A stretch of DNA of 64,000 nucleotides from Halogranum gelatinilyticum (GTDB taxonomy: Archaea; Halobacteriota; Halobacteria; Halobacteriales; Haloferacaceae), in the NCBI RefSeq assembly GCF_900103715.1, contig NZ_FNHL01000001.1, positions 601,295 to 665,294 on the forward strand, written 5' to 3'. The notes under the pieces were generated by a model. That model saw only the letters and a list, made by a program, of their open reading frames with translations. It was not told where the DNA came from and did no database searches. Positions 15,831 through 25,428 of the stretch are shown here, one piece after another (position 1 is the first letter of the stretch; each line of letters begins with the position of its first letter). The position numbers and the translations under genes were made by a program.

Positions 15831-17120
15831 TTAGTCCCAGTTGCCGCGGATCTCTTCGGCGGCGGTCTGCATCGCCTGTTCGACGTCGTTGCCGTTGAAG
15901 CTCTTCGTGAGCGCGTCCTTCACGGGCGTCCAGACCTGGTTCATCTTCGGGTCCGCGGGCATCGGATAGCCCTGCGCGACCGCGTCGGCGAAGCCCTGCA
16001 CGTCCGCGGGGAGGTCGCCACTCTCGGCGACGCTCTGGAGAACCGGGATGCTGCCCGTCTCCTGGGCGGCCTCCTGCTGGATCTCCTCGTTCGTGACGAA
16101 CCACTCGACGAACTCCTGGGCGGCGGCCGTCGCGGGACCGTCCTCCTCCATCGACTTCGTGAAGTACCAGAGCGTGATGCCCGTGTACGGCTGGGGCGAC
16201 CCACCCTCGGGTGTCGGGAGTTCGACGACGCCGTAGTCGACGCCCTTGTCGTTGAGCGTGTTGAGATACCACGGGCCGTTGATGGCGAAGGCGGCGTTGC
16301 CCTCGGCGAAGACCGACGCCTGCGGCTCGTAGGCGGGGTCGTTCGGCATGTACGGGACGAAGTTGTCGACGGCGAACTGGACGCCCTCGATGGTCTCGGC
16401 GTTGTCGACGCCGAGTTGGTCCTCCTTCGTCGAGTCGAAGTAGTAGCCGCCGAAGGCGTGTGCCCACGCACTCAGGAAGTACGCGTCCGCGAAGGGCATC
16501 CCGAGCCCGTACTGGTTGTTGTCAGGGTCGTGGTACTCCTCCATCGTCGCCGTCATCTCGGCGACGGTCGAGGGAGCCTCGTCGACGATGTCCTTGTTGT
16601 AGACGAGCGCGACCGTCTCCGCGCTGTGCGGGAGACCGACGACGTTGCCGTCGAACTGCGCCGCCTCGGCGGCGGTGCCGGTGAACGCGTCGAGGTCGAC
16701 GGTCAGCGAGTCGCCCTTGCCGACGATGAAGCCGCGGTCGAGGTAGCCGCCGGCGAGGTCGTGTGCCCACTCGAAGGTCTTCGGCCCCTGACCGGCCGGG
16801 ATGGCACTGGTCGTCTTCTTGCGCATATCGGCGATGTCCGCACCCTCGATGGTGTGCTTGGACGCCTCGTTGAACGCCTCGATGTTCGCCTCGCGGATGG
16901 GGAGCTCCGTGTCGGAGAGCGCGTACCACGCCTTCGCGGTGCCAGCCGGGGCACTGTCCTCCTGGTCGGCCGTCGAGTCACCGCTCGACTCGCTCGAACC
17001 GCTCCCGTCGTTCGCGGGCTGTTCCGTACTCTGCTCTTGGACACCGACGCAGCCTGCCAGCGCGCCGAGCGTTCCTGCCACACCAAGGTTCTTGAGAACC
17101 GTTCTGCGATCCATTGTCAT
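15831..17120 (-). CDS. extracellular solute-binding lipoprotein, maltodextrin type (MalE-like)
   Basis: 429 residues. The N-terminus MTMDRRTVLKNLGVAGTL...LAGC has a twin-arginine motif and a lipobox, so the protein is exported folded and anchored by lipid. A Ser/Asp/Glu-rich linker follows, then a family 1 solute-binding fold: FNGNDVEQAM at the C-terminus and NGPWYLNTLNDKG, where binding proteins place aromatic residues on the sugar. The start could be the ATG at 17120 or the one six bases later at 17114; both fit. A TATA box (minus strand GGTTTAAGG, 17159-17151) is placed for transcription starting close to the ATG. Confidence 0.92.
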   Translation of the reverse strand: MTMDRRTVLKNLGVAGTLGALAGCVGVQEQSTEQPANDGSGSSESSGDSTADQEDSAPAGTAKAWYALSDTELPIREANIEAFNEASKHTIEGADIADMRKKTTSAIPAGQGPKTFEWAHDLAGGYLDRGFIVGKGDSLTVDLDAFTGTAAEAAQFDGNVVGLPHSAETVALVYNKDIVDEAPSTVAEMTATMEEYHDPDNNQYGLGMPFADAYFLSAWAHAFGGYYFDSTKEDQLGVDNAETIEGVQFAVDNFVPYMPNDPAYEPQASVFAEGNAAFAINGPWYLNTLNDKGVDYGVVELPTPEGGSPQPYTGITLWYFTKSMEEDGPATAAAQEFVEWFVTNEEIQQEAAQETGSIPVLQSVAESGDLPADVQGFADAVAQGYPMPADPKMNQVWTPVKDALTKSFNGNDVEQAMQTAAEEIRGNWD

Positions 17121-17492
17121 GGTGAATACTGGATGAATAATGTGTTCACACCTTAAACCTTCGGATACGACACGATTGTTCATCCGTTATTTGATGTCAC
17201 TGTGGCGACGATATGAGCCAGTAGAACGCCTCTGGCGGCCGAATTCGGGCGATAAAGTCAGTCGACGGAAACCGTCACCCGGCCTCGTGCGGTCGCGACG
17301 TGGGCGTCGGCGGGGCTCCCGTCGACAGGCCAGGTCCCGTCGTCAGTGCGATTCGGGTCCGCGTGGGTCGTTATCGTCACCCGTGTTCGTGTCACCTGGC
17401 GACGACGACCGTAAAAATACTACGAAATTGTGCATCACAAATCCTGATTCGAGGGTAAGACCTATTACAGATGCTCCCAACTCGGTGAGATA
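17121..17492. other. 372-bp divergent promoter region of the maltodextrin operons
   Basis: No gene is supported here. It holds the promoter of the malEFG-like operon (TATA at 17151-17159, minus strand) and that of the ABC ATPase gene (plus strand; TATTAC at about 17462-17467, some 27 nt before ATG 17493). Two dyads are notable: TGTG-TT-CACA at 17141-17150, just downstream of the malE TATA box, and TTGTG-CAT-CACAA at 17428-17440, 53-65 nt before the ATPase start. GGATGAA (17131) and TTCATCC (17179) form a further inverted pair. Confidence 0.6.
17141..17160 (-). promoter_or_regulatory. malE-like operon promoter with TGTG-N2-CACA dyad
   Basis: Minus-strand TATA box GGTTTAAGG at 17159-17151, 31-39 nt before the ATG at 17120, directly followed by the inverted repeat TGTG-AA-CACA (17150-17141). 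A protein bound there would overlap the transcription start. Control by the TrmB-type regulator encoded at 21451 is inferred. Confidence 0.55.
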
Positions 17493-18617
17493 ATGGGAAC
17501 TGTAACGCTCGATAATCTCAGAAAGGAGTTCGACAACGGACAGATCGTCGCCGTCGACGACGTCTCACTCGACGTTGCAAACGGTGAGTTCATCACCGTC
17601 GTCGGTCCGTCAGGCTGCGGGAAATCGACGACGCTGCGGATGCTCGCCGGGCTGGAGTCACCGACGTCGGGACGAATCACTATCGACGACGAGGACGTGA
17701 CGGACGTCCACGCCCGCCGCCGCGACGTGGCGATGGTGTTCCAGAACTACGCGCTCTATCCGCACAAGACCGTCCGCCAGAACATGGCGTTCGGCCTGCG
17801 GATGAGCACCGACCTCTCGAAAGAGGAGCGCAACGAGCGCGTCCGCGAGACGGCGGAGATGATGGGTATCGAGGACCTGCTGGACGACAAGCCGAACGAA
17901 CTCTCCGGCGGCCAGAAACAGCGCGTCGCACTCGGCCGTGCCATCGTCCGCGAACCGGACGTGTTCCTCTTCGACGAGCCGCTGTCGAATCTGGACGCCA
18001 AGCTCCGGACGACGATGCGGACGGAGATCCAGCGGCTCCAGAACGACCTCGCCACGACCTCCATCTACGTCACCCACGACCAGGAGGAGGCGATGACGAT
18101 GGGTGACCGCATCGTCATCCTCAAAGACGGCGAACTCCAGCAGGTGGGTAAGCCGAAGGACGTCTACGAGAACCCGGCCAACGCCTTCGTCGGCGGCTTC
18201 GTCGGCTCACCGTCGATGAACTTCATCGAGGTCCGCGCGACCGTCTCCGAGGGCACGGTGACGCTCGAAGACGATTCGGGGCGGTTCGTCTACACGCTCG
18301 ACGCGGCCGACTACCCCGACATCGAGGACGGCGACCATCTCTCGTTCGGCATCCGGCCGGAGGACGTGTTCGTCGCCGACACCGGCGGCATCGACACGGT
18401 CGTCGAGGTCATCGAACCCATCGGCAGCGACAACTACCTCTATCTCGACCTCGCGACCGACTTTATCGCCCGCGTCGACTCGGACATCGAACCCGAGACG
18501 GACGACACCGTCGCCATCACCTTCGACGAGGCCGACATCCATCTGTTCGACGCCGAGTCAGGCGAGTCACTGACGTTCGACGACGGCGAGCGCGAAGTGT
18601 TCGCGGCTGCGCAGTAG
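17493..18617 (+). CDS. ABC transporter ATP-binding protein, sugar type (MalK/MsmX-like)
   Basis: 374 residues. Walker A GPSGCGKST, Q-loop in VFQNYALYPHKT, signature LSGGQKQR, Walker B VFLFDEPLSNLD and the switch His in VTHDQ make a complete ATPase (residues 1-240). The remainder is the TOBE/regulatory domain of MalK/UgpC-type proteins (GIRPEDV near residue 285). It energises the MalEFG-like importer encoded divergently across the 372-bp promoter region. The gene probably has a leaderless transcript (TATTAC 26-31 nt before the ATG). Confidence 0.93.
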   Translation: MGTVTLDNLRKEFDNGQIVAVDDVSLDVANGEFITVVGPSGCGKSTTLRMLAGLESPTSGRITIDDEDVTDVHARRRDVAMVFQNYALYPHKTVRQNMAFGLRMSTDLSKEERNERVRETAEMMGIEDLLDDKPNELSGGQKQRVALGRAIVREPDVFLFDEPLSNLDAKLRTTMRTEIQRLQNDLATTSIYVTHDQEEAMTMGDRIVILKDGELQQVGKPKDVYENPANAFVGGFVGSPSMNFIEVRATVSEGTVTLEDDSGRFVYTLDAADYPDIEDGDHLSFGIRPEDVFVADTGGIDTVVEVIEPIGSDNYLYLDLATDFIARVDSDIEPETDDTVAITFDEADIHLFDAESGESLTFDDGEREVFAAAQ

Positions 18618-18680
18618 GCCGCGATACCTGACTCCGACCTCTTCTCTCTGACACCTCCCCTCCGAGAGCCAGCAGTCCGG

Positions 18681-19091
18681 CTACTCACACGAGATGTCGG
18701 CGATCTCCGCGAGTTCAACTTCGTCGTCGTCGACGATGTGATAGTAGAACACGAAGCGAAGACAGACCGTTTCGCTCCCGAAATCGATGCGTCCGAGACT
18801 GGCTCGAACCGGCTCGTTACCGACGACGCCGTGGACTGCGGCAGGGACGCGCTCAGTGGGTGAGTCGAGCGTGACCGTCCGGCGTGTCTCCGGCGGGACG
18901 GTCCACGTCTGCCACTCGCCGAGACCCTCGTCCGTCTCAAGGGCGACGTGGAACTCCTGGGCTTCGGTCTCGCCGTTGGCGAGTTCGACTTCCACGGACT
19001 CGACCGTCGCGTCCGGCTCGACGAGTTCGGTACAGCCCGAGAGGAGGGAGAGACCACCGCTGGCGAGGAGGAGTTGGCGTCTGGAGGGCAC
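18681..19091 (-). CDS. small Tat lipoprotein of unknown function
   Basis: 136 residues. MPSRRQLLLASGGLSLLSGC combines a twin-arginine motif with a lipobox, so the mature protein is a lipid-anchored exported protein of about 115 residues. The rest is beta-rich (VESVEVELANG, TWTVPPETRRTVTL, LRFVFYYHI) and resembles an immunoglobulin-like fold. It lies between the ABC ATPase gene (convergent) and the glucoamylase gene (same strand). I do not recognise a family. Confidence 0.8.
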   Translation of the reverse strand: MPSRRQLLLASGGLSLLSGCTELVEPDATVESVEVELANGETEAQEFHVALETDEGLGEWQTWTVPPETRRTVTLDSPTERVPAAVHGVVGNEPVRASLGRIDFGSETVCLRFVFYYHIVDDDEVELAEIADISCE

Positions 19092-19161
19092 ACGTCGAGC
19101 GACGAAGAGAGCAATAAAAGTCGTGTCGGCTGTCAGCCGAGTCGTCAGCCGTCAGGGATGC

Positions 19162-21285
19162 TCAGTCGTCGGCGAGTGCCGGTGTCTTCGCGCCGACCGT
19201 GATGTCGAGTTCGTCGGCGAGCGCGACCGTCGCCAGTCGCAGCGCGTGCGGCCAGCCGAGCGGCGTCGCACTGTCGGGCGTGCCGTCGTCGAACAGCTGT
19301 TCGGGCAGATAGCCCGTGTCCATGCAGAGCGGGCCGTCGGGGAGGACGAGCGAGAGCAGGTCGTCGGTGCGCGCGGCGAAGAACTCCGCGCGGCTGTCGC
19401 CCTCCTCGCGGAGGAGTGCGGTCATGCTCGCGGCGGCGTGGGCACCCCAGGCGGTCGAGACGGTCCAGATCTTCTCGTGGCCCTGGCCACGCTGTCGCCA
19501 GCCGTCGCCCTCGTAGCGGACGAGTCCCTTCACGTCGCTCTCGGCGGGGTCGTGCCAGAGGTCGTCGACAACCGCTTCGACGTGCGAGACGAGGCGGTCC
19601 AGCCGTGCGTCGTCGACGTCGCCGACCCGCGCGTACTCGCGGTGGGCAGCGGCGAGTGCCAGCGCGGCCGAGTCGGCACGTTCGTCGAGGTCACCCGCGG
19701 CGAGTCCCTCCTCCTCGTCGGCTTCCTCGCACTCCCGGAGCGCGTAGATACCCCGCTCCTCGACCCAGAGGTCGTCCAGCGCGTCGTAGACGCGGTCGGC
19801 CTGGGCCTTCGCGTGAGCCGTCGTCTCCTCGTCGAGGTCCGCGGCCGCGACGGCGGCGTAGGCTTCGAGGAACGTCGCCGCCGTGTGACTGAACCGGCCG
19901 TTCATATCCTCCCAGGCGTTCTGGCAGGCGATGGGGCGGCCGTCGTCGGCGAGCGTGTCGTCCAGCCCGTCGAGGGCGACGTCGAGTGCGGCGACGACTT
20001 CCTCGCGCAGGTCGCCGTCGGCCTCGCCGAGCACGGAGGCGAGGAACGTGACGACGCTCCCCGTCTGGTCGGCCTGGTAGTCGACGCCGTCACCGGCTTC
20101 GAGACGGCCGTTCGCCCAGCCGGGTGCGAGGCTGCCGTCGTGCGGCCAGACGCGGTGGGGCCACGTGCCGTCGGCCTCCTGGGTGGTGAGGTAGGCGCGG
20201 GCACTGCGCTCGGTCCACGCGTCGAGGTCGAGACCCAGATACTCGGACGCTTCGTCGACGAACAGCGAGATCTCGGCGTCGTCGCGGAACCAGGTGTAGC
20301 CATACCCGCCAGAATGGGCGTAGTAGGGGTCGAAGTCCGGCCCGGCGATGCGGAGACCGGTCGCAGCCGAGAGCAACTGGAGCACGCGGACGTCCGTCGC
20401 GACGGCGTCGGCGTGGGGCGCGTCCTCGGGGACGGCAACGGTCTCCGCCTCGGCGGCCCGTCGGAGCGCGTCCGCGTCGACGTGGGTCGAGGTGAGTTCG
20501 TCGAGTCGGCCGAGCGCGGCGTCGCGGGGCGTCGCGTTCTCGTCGGTCAGGAGCGTGACGAGCGTCGCGCGGCCCGACTCGACGGGCATCGAGGCGACGA
20601 CGTCGCCGCTGAGTCGGTCCTCCTCGTAGCGGTCCTCCGAGACCGGGCGCGGGAGGTCGACGGCCGCCGCGTCGAGCAGTTCGTCGAAGCGTGCGGGGAC
20701 CTGCCCGGTGAGGTCCGAAAAGCCGGTCGCGCTGCCGACGAAGTCGTGCTCGTCGGTGTGGTAGACCTCGACCGCGTCGCCGTGGCGGAGCTGGCCGATG
20801 CGGGTGTCCTGGGCGTTCGGCGCGAGACCGACGTAGGCGACGAACTCGGCGTCGTCGTACTCGCGCTCGCTCTCACTCTCACTTTCGCGCTCGATGTCAG
20901 CGTCGATGTGTGTCACGTGGGCGTCGCCGACGGTTAGGTCGTACTGCGTGACGGTGCCGACCGGCGTCTCGCGTTCCGTGACGACGAGTGCGGTCGCTTC
21001 GTGGTACGTCTGTGAGACCGTGTCGCTGGCGTCGAACCAGTAGACCTCGCCGCTGCTGTCGCCGCTGCGGTCGGCACCGACACGGAGACCGAGCCGGCAG
21101 CGGTCGATGCCGTTGCGGCCGGTCAGCGGATAGCCGAAGTCGCGGAGCGAGCCGTCGGGGTCGACGTGGACGAGCCGCCCGTCGAACCCCGAGAAGAGAC
21201 CGGTCGTCGAGCGTCGCTCGCCCGGAAACCGGGTGTCGTGTCCCTCGTGACGTTTGTAATCGTCGAGGGCGTCGCGAAGTTGCAT
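19162..21285 (-). CDS. GH15 glucoamylase-type glucosidase
   Basis: 707 residues, no signal peptide, so cytoplasmic. Residues about 1-270 form the N-terminal beta-sandwich found in prokaryotic GH15 enzymes. The (alpha/alpha)6 domain begins near 290 with YTWFRDDAEISLF (330-342). The likely catalytic acid is E459 in QNAWEDMNGRFSHTAA and the base E662 in GYLPEQLFDDG. A short Glu/Ser repeat at about 132-142 (ERESESESER) is low complexity. It releases glucose from imported maltodextrins and works with the GH13 enzyme. A TATA-like TTATTACC (minus strand, about 21315-21308) lies about 25-30 nt before the ATG. Confidence 0.9.
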   Translation of the reverse strand: MQLRDALDDYKRHEGHDTRFPGERRSTTGLFSGFDGRLVHVDPDGSLRDFGYPLTGRNGIDRCRLGLRVGADRSGDSSGEVYWFDASDTVSQTYHEATALVVTERETPVGTVTQYDLTVGDAHVTHIDADIERESESESEREYDDAEFVAYVGLAPNAQDTRIGQLRHGDAVEVYHTDEHDFVGSATGFSDLTGQVPARFDELLDAAAVDLPRPVSEDRYEEDRLSGDVVASMPVESGRATLVTLLTDENATPRDAALGRLDELTSTHVDADALRRAAEAETVAVPEDAPHADAVATDVRVLQLLSAATGLRIAGPDFDPYYAHSGGYGYTWFRDDAEISLFVDEASEYLGLDLDAWTERSARAYLTTQEADGTWPHRVWPHDGSLAPGWANGRLEAGDGVDYQADQTGSVVTFLASVLGEADGDLREEVVAALDVALDGLDDTLADDGRPIACQNAWEDMNGRFSHTAATFLEAYAAVAAADLDEETTAHAKAQADRVYDALDDLWVEERGIYALRECEEADEEEGLAAGDLDERADSAALALAAAHREYARVGDVDDARLDRLVSHVEAVVDDLWHDPAESDVKGLVRYEGDGWRQRGQGHEKIWTVSTAWGAHAAASMTALLREEGDSRAEFFAARTDDLLSLVLPDGPLCMDTGYLPEQLFDDGTPDSATPLGWPHALRLATVALADELDITVGAKTPALADD

Positions 21286-21307
21286 TAGCTGTGTGAGGCC
21301 GCGCCGG

Positions 21308-21322
21308 GGTAATAACTCTTGG
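21308..21322 (-). promoter_or_regulatory. TATA element of the glucoamylase gene
   Basis: Minus-strand AGTTATTACC sits 25-35 nt before the ATG at 21285, which is the normal BoxA position for a leaderless haloarchaeal transcript. The region 21286-21450 is shared with the divergent TrmB-type regulator gene. Confidence 0.5.
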
Positions 21323-21420
21323 TGTAATTGTCGTTCATAGTTTCTGGCAGCTGCCGGTCGCCCGCGCGTGGCACACTTCGGCGGCGTCCGTCCCCGACGA
21401 CGTCACGGCCGCACACCGTC

Positions 21421-21430
21421 GCTTAAGTGC
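21421..21430 (+). promoter_or_regulatory. TATA element of the TrmB-type regulator gene
   Basis: GCTTAAGTGC lies 21-30 nt before the ATG at 21451, consistent with a leaderless transcript. No TACT-N3-AGTA site, the TrmB motif described in Halobacterium, is present in this intergenic region by eye. Confidence 0.45.
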
Positions 21431-21450
21431 CCCGCCGAGTTCTTCTCGAT

Positions 21451-22521
21451 ATGGACGACACCGCGCTCAGGCGGATTCTACAGCAGTTCGGGCTTTCGGA
21501 CAAGGAGATCGACACGTATCTGACGCTCTTGGAACACGGGGAGGCGAAGGCGAGCACCGTCGCCGACGCCGCGGGTGTCTCGAAGCGCTACGTCTACAGC
21601 ATCAGCGAGAAGCTCGAAGACCGGGGATTCGTCTCGGTCAACGACCACGTCGTGCCGACGACGATCCGAGCCAACCCGCCGGAGGAGGTCATCGCGTCGC
21701 TGACGGACGACATCGAGACGATGCGCCCCGCGCTCGAAGAGCGCTACTCCCACGCCGCCCCCGAGACCGAACGCTTCGAGGTCATCAAATCCCGCGTCAC
21801 CGTCCTCAAACGCATCCGAAGCCTCATCGAGGACGCCGAAGAGGAAGTGACCCTCTCGATTCCGAAGGACAACCTCGACGAGGTCGCCGACTCGCTCCGT
21901 GCGGCCGTCGACCGGGGCGTCCTCGTCCTCCTCGTCGTCGCCGACCCCGACGGCACGGCCGACCTCCCGCTCGATGGGGTCGCCAGCGTCGTCCGGGCGT
22001 GGACCGAGCCGATGCCGACGATGCTCACCACCGACCAGCGGGTCGGGCTGGTCGCCCCGACGGAGATGATCATCCGTTCGAACAGCGGCGCGCGCGCCAT
22101 CGCCTTCACCGAACCTCGTCTCGGCCCGGTCATCGTCGGCTCCTTCCTCGGCAACTACTGGCCGATGGCCGAGGAGGTCTACGTCGCAGAGCCGGTGACG
22201 CTCCCCGAGACGTACACGAACTTCCGGCAGACGGTGTTTCAGGCGACGCTCCATCTCCGGGCCGACACCCCGCTTCGCGCTCGCATCCGCGGCCGACGCA
22301 CCCGCGGCGGCGAGACCGAAGACGAACTGGTCGGCCGCGTCGTCGACGTCCGCCAGGGGCTGACCGAACCGGCGAACAACGCCTTTCCGGTCGAGAACAC
22401 GCTCGTCGTCGAGACGGACGACGGTCTCGTCACCGTCGGCGGCGGCGGCGCGTTCATCGAGGACTTCGAGGCCGAATCCGTGACGCTCGACGTCCTCGAC
22501 GAAGCCATCGACGAGGAGTGA
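21451..22521 (+). CDS. trmB: TrmB-family sugar-responsive transcriptional regulator
   Basis: 356 residues. The N-terminal winged helix (LRRILQQFGLSDKEIDTYLTLLEHGEAKASTVADAAGVSKRYVYSISEKLEDRGFV) is the TrmB HTH. A long helical linker leads to the C-terminal sugar-binding TrmB domain, with ITVLKRIR-like coiled segments, a phospholipase-D-like fold region (SIPKDNLDEVAD) and the closing beta domain with VVDVRQGLTEPANNAFPVENTLVVETDDG. Such regulators bind maltose or glucose and control alpha-glucan uptake and glycolysis. Its position beside glucoamylase and the MalEFGK genes makes it the likely regulator of this cluster. Confidence 0.9.
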   Translation: MDDTALRRILQQFGLSDKEIDTYLTLLEHGEAKASTVADAAGVSKRYVYSISEKLEDRGFVSVNDHVVPTTIRANPPEEVIASLTDDIETMRPALEERYSHAAPETERFEVIKSRVTVLKRIRSLIEDAEEEVTLSIPKDNLDEVADSLRAAVDRGVLVLLVVADPDGTADLPLDGVASVVRAWTEPMPTMLTTDQRVGLVAPTEMIIRSNSGARAIAFTEPRLGPVIVGSFLGNYWPMAEEVYVAEPVTLPETYTNFRQTVFQATLHLRADTPLRARIRGRRTRGGETEDELVGRVVDVRQGLTEPANNAFPVENTLVVETDDGLVTVGGGGAFIEDFEAESVTLDVLDEAIDEE

Positions 22522-22685
22522 CACCACTCTCAGGGCGCGAACCACGCGTCTCTGTCCGACCACCCACCGCTCGTTTTCGAGTGCTCTCAGTTTGACGCTC
22601 GAAGTGGACGAACCGGGAATCGAACTGGTATCCTGTCCACTTCCCGGAAAAGTGCACGCCATCGATGGTTTATTTCACTGACAAT

Positions 22686-22730
22686 TTTATTAATGCTCCA
22701 ATAAATTATCAGAACGTGTATTTGGGAGGG
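22686..22730 (+). promoter_or_regulatory. promoter and strong Shine-Dalgarno of the chemotaxis transducer gene
   Basis: The 22660-22737 stretch is AT-rich for this genome. It has TATA candidates TTTATTAATG (22686-22695) and ATAAATTATC (22701-22710), then GGGAGGG (22724-22730), seven bases before the ATG at 22738. A near-perfect GGAGG site is unusual here, since most genes in the window look leaderless, and indicates a leadered mRNA. Confidence 0.6.
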
Positions 22731-22737
22731 AATACAT

Positions 22738-24699
22738 ATGGACTGTTGTTCGGATACGAACCGTATGGAACGTCCCAGCTGGCAGTCTCGGACTGTCCTC
22801 TCGGCAGTCGAGAGATGGCGGCAGAAGATACGCGAGGACCTCAAATACACACCGAACGGGTCGTCGATACCGGAGGATGTCTGGCGGTCACGTCACAAGC
22901 GGATTCTCATCGGCGTCGTCGCTCACATCCCCCTGTTGTTGGCACTCGGCCTGTACGAGGGGACCGAGTCGGTGGTGACCGGAGCGACGATTCCCTCGAT
23001 TCCGACGTGGCTCGTCGTCGGCCAACTCAGCATCGTCCTCGCGCTCGCCCTGTTGTCGAACTGGTCTCGGTTTAGCCGACGGACGCGTACCGCTATCGGC
23101 TCCTTCGGGTTGATGACCACGTCGACCCTGCTCGTCCAGTTCTCGGGTGGGTACATCGAAGCCCACTTCCACTTCTTCGTCGTCATGGGAGTGATCGCAC
23201 TCTACGAGGATTGGCTCCCGTTCGCGATCGGGCTGCTGTACGTTGCGACCGGCCACGTCATCTTCAGCATGATCGACCCGACGAGGGTCTACAACCACAC
23301 CGCTGCGATCGAGTATCCGTGGGCGTGGGCAGGAATCCACGCGGTGTTCATCCTCGGGCTCTCCGGCGCGCTCATCTCGAACTGGTACTCCATCGAACGC
23401 TCCAGAGAGGAGTCCGAAGCGCGACTCCGGGAGGTCACAGCGCAGACCAACCAACTCCAGGACATCGAGGAGGCAAAGGCGGAAGCAGAGCGACAGCGCG
23501 AGGAGGTCAAAGAGCTGGCGACGACCATCGAGCAGCGTGCGAACGAGTACGGTGAGGTGATGCGGAAGTGTGCGAACGGTGATCTCACGCAGCGGATGGA
23601 CACCAGTTCGGACCACGAGGCGATGGCCGACATCGCAACGACGTTCAACCGGATGATGGACGACCTCTCGGAGACCATCGTCCGCATCCAGGAGTTCGCC
23701 GACGAGGTCGCTGTCCAGAGCGAAGAGGCGACCGCGAGCGTCGAATCCGTCCAGTACGCCAGCGAAGAGGTTCGCGGGTCGACGCAGGAGATCGCCACCG
23801 GTGCGGAACACCAGACCGAGCAGCTCGTCGAAACCGTCGACGAGATGAACACGCTCTCGGCCAGCGTCGAGGAAGTCGCGGCCGCTGCCAATCAGGTCGC
23901 CGCGACGTCCGAGCAAGCGGCTGACCGTGGCGAGGACGCACAGGACCACGCACGGAACGCGATCGCGGAGATGAGCGTGATCGAGCGGCGTACCGAACAG
24001 GCGGTCGAGGACGTCGAATCGCTCGACGACGAGATCAAACGTATCAGTGAGATCATCGAGCTGATCAACGGCATCGCCGAACAGACGAACCTGCTCGCGC
24101 TCAACGCTTCCATCGAAGCCGCACGTGCTGGCGAGGCCGGTGACGGCTTCGCCGTTGTCGCCGACGAGATCAAGCAACTCGCCGGAGAGGCAAGTCGGGC
24201 GACGACAGACATCGAAACGCTCATCGGCGAAATCGTCGCCTCCACCGAGGGAGCCGTCGACGACATGCAGGCGACCGGCGAGAGTATCACCGACGGTGTC
24301 GAGACCGTCGAAGAGACCCTCGACGCAGTCGAGGACGTCGTCGCTCAGTTCGACGAAGTCAACCAGGGCGTCCAAGAGATCAGCAAGGCCACCGACGAGC
24401 AGTCGACCTCGACCGAGGAAGTCGTCGGGATGGTCGAAGAGGTCACGGGAGTCAGCGAGCAGACCGCCGCCGAGGCGTCGACCGTCTCGACGGCCTCCGA
24501 ACAGCAGTTGGACTCGCTCGAGGAGGTGTCGACGAGCGTCAACGCGCTGTCTGCGCGCGCCGACAGACTCCACGCGCTACTCGACGCGTTCGAGGTCGGC
24601 GACGCCGTTCCCGTGTCCGGCGAGCCGGTAGCCGCCGACAGGACGAGGACCTCCAGTATGTCCGTATCAACCGACGGAGGGTTTCGCTTCGAGAACTGA
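22738..24699 (+). CDS. methyl-accepting chemotaxis transducer (Htr) with six-helix membrane sensor
   Basis: 653 residues. Six predicted membrane segments (about 57-215) contain the conserved sensor motif [15 protein letters not shown] and no large extracellular domain, so it probably senses a membrane or intramembrane signal. A coiled coil and HAMP-like region ([19 protein letters not shown], about 262-330) follow, then the cytoplasmic signalling hairpin with tip [28 protein letters not shown] near 439-470. It ends [14 protein letters not shown]. It would relay to CheA/CheW. The ATG at 22738 follows a GGAGG site at the right distance; a second ATG at 22762 is possible. It sits behind the sugar regulator, suggesting but not proving sugar taxis. 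Confidence 0.92.
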   Translation: MDCCSDTNRMERPSWQSRTVLSAVERWRQKIREDLKYTPNGSSIPEDVWRSRHKRILIGVVAHIPLLLALGLYEGTESVVTGATIPSIPTWLVVGQLSIVLALALLSNWSRFSRRTRTAIGSFGLMTTSTLLVQFSGGYIEAHFHFFVVMGVIALYEDWLPFAIGLLYVATGHVIFSMIDPTRVYNHTAAIEYPWAWAGIHAVFILGLSGALISNWYSIERSREESEARLREVTAQTNQLQDIEEAKAEAERQREEVKELATTIEQRANEYGEVMRKCANGDLTQRMDTSSDHEAMADIATTFNRMMDDLSETIVRIQEFADEVAVQSEEATASVESVQYASEEVRGSTQEIATGAEHQTEQLVETVDEMNTLSASVEEVAAAANQVAATSEQAADRGEDAQDHARNAIAEMSVIERRTEQAVEDVESLDDEIKRISEIIELINGIAEQTNLLALNASIEAARAGEAGDGFAVVADEIKQLAGEASRATTDIETLIGEIVASTEGAVDDMQATGESITDGVETVEETLDAVEDVVAQFDEVNQGVQEISKATDEQSTSTEEVVGMVEEVTGVSEQTAAEASTVSTASEQQLDSLEEVSTSVNALSARADRLHALLDAFEVGDAVPVSGEPVAADRTRTSSMSVSTDGGFRFEN

Positions 24700-24869
24700 G
24701 ACCACGGGCGACCCGCCCTGGACCCGCTGACTCCAGGTGAGGGGGCGTACCGTCGCAGAAACGACTCTTTCCCGGTCGGTCACCTGCCCGGCCTCGTCGA
24801 GACGGACGACGAACTCGTCACCGACGCGCCGTTGCCTTCTGTCGCCTGAACTGCTCGTGAGCGGCGGCC

Positions 24870-25241
24870 TCAGTTCCGCCGCAGGAGGAGAACGAGGACG
24901 ACGACGAACGCGACCTGGACCGCCTTGTCCGCGAGACCGAGCGGGCTGAACGACGGCGCGTTCACGACGTACCAGGCGACGATCTGTCCGAGAGTGAACG
25001 GGATTCCGAGGAGGTAGAACAGCCGCCGACGGTAGTCGACGACGATGGCCGCCGCCCCGCCGAGGAAGGCGATTCCGGCCACGATGAAGCTGATGCCGAA
25101 CCCGCTGAGTCCGAACGAGGCCCCCAGTCCGAGATGGAGGACGCCGGTGACGACCGCGAGCACCACCCCGATCCAGTGGAGCGGTGTCATCGATTCCGTG
25201 GCGAGCTGTAGCCCGCTGTTTGCCGTGTTTTGTGTTGCCAT
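24870..25241 (-). CDS. conserved haloarchaeal membrane protein, four helices
   Basis: 123 residues: MATQNTANSG..., then four membrane segments (about 23-40, 44-62, 72-90 and 103-120) with the motif VDYRRRLFYLLGIPFTLGQIVAWYVVNAP between the second and third. I know similar unnamed haloarchaeal proteins but no function. The start at 25241 is preferred over an in-frame extension to 25325 that would add Arg/Gly-rich residues. Minus strand, divergent from the oxidoreductase fusion gene. Confidence 0.75.
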   Translation of the reverse strand: MATQNTANSGLQLATESMTPLHWIGVVLAVVTGVLHLGLGASFGLSGFGISFIVAGIAFLGGAAAIVVDYRRRLFYLLGIPFTLGQIVAWYVVNAPSFSPLGLADKAVQVAFVVVLVLLLRRN

Positions 25242-25428
25242 ACCTCTTCTTTGACCGCCAGCCGCTTCTATCTTCATGCTGCTGGGGACGTGTTCGGCTC
25301 CCGGTGGCGACCCGTTTCGTCTCACTTCGTCTCGAACCGGCCGGGGCCGCCAGTTGGACAGTCCGGCTCCGAGCGGGGGTCGAATCCCGGGAATCCCGGC
25401 ATCGTCGGCCGGAAGACCGAGCTACTTT

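Noticed and set aside
22888-24573. Long minus-strand frame opposite the chemotaxis transducer
   Set aside because: Antisense shadow of a strongly conserved MCP signalling domain; no start signal and no family resemblance.
24700-24846. In-frame continuation of 48 codons after the transducer's TGA, ending in another TGA
   Set aside because: GC-rich DNA often leaves such frames open by chance; the preceding stop is clean and nothing suggests readthrough.
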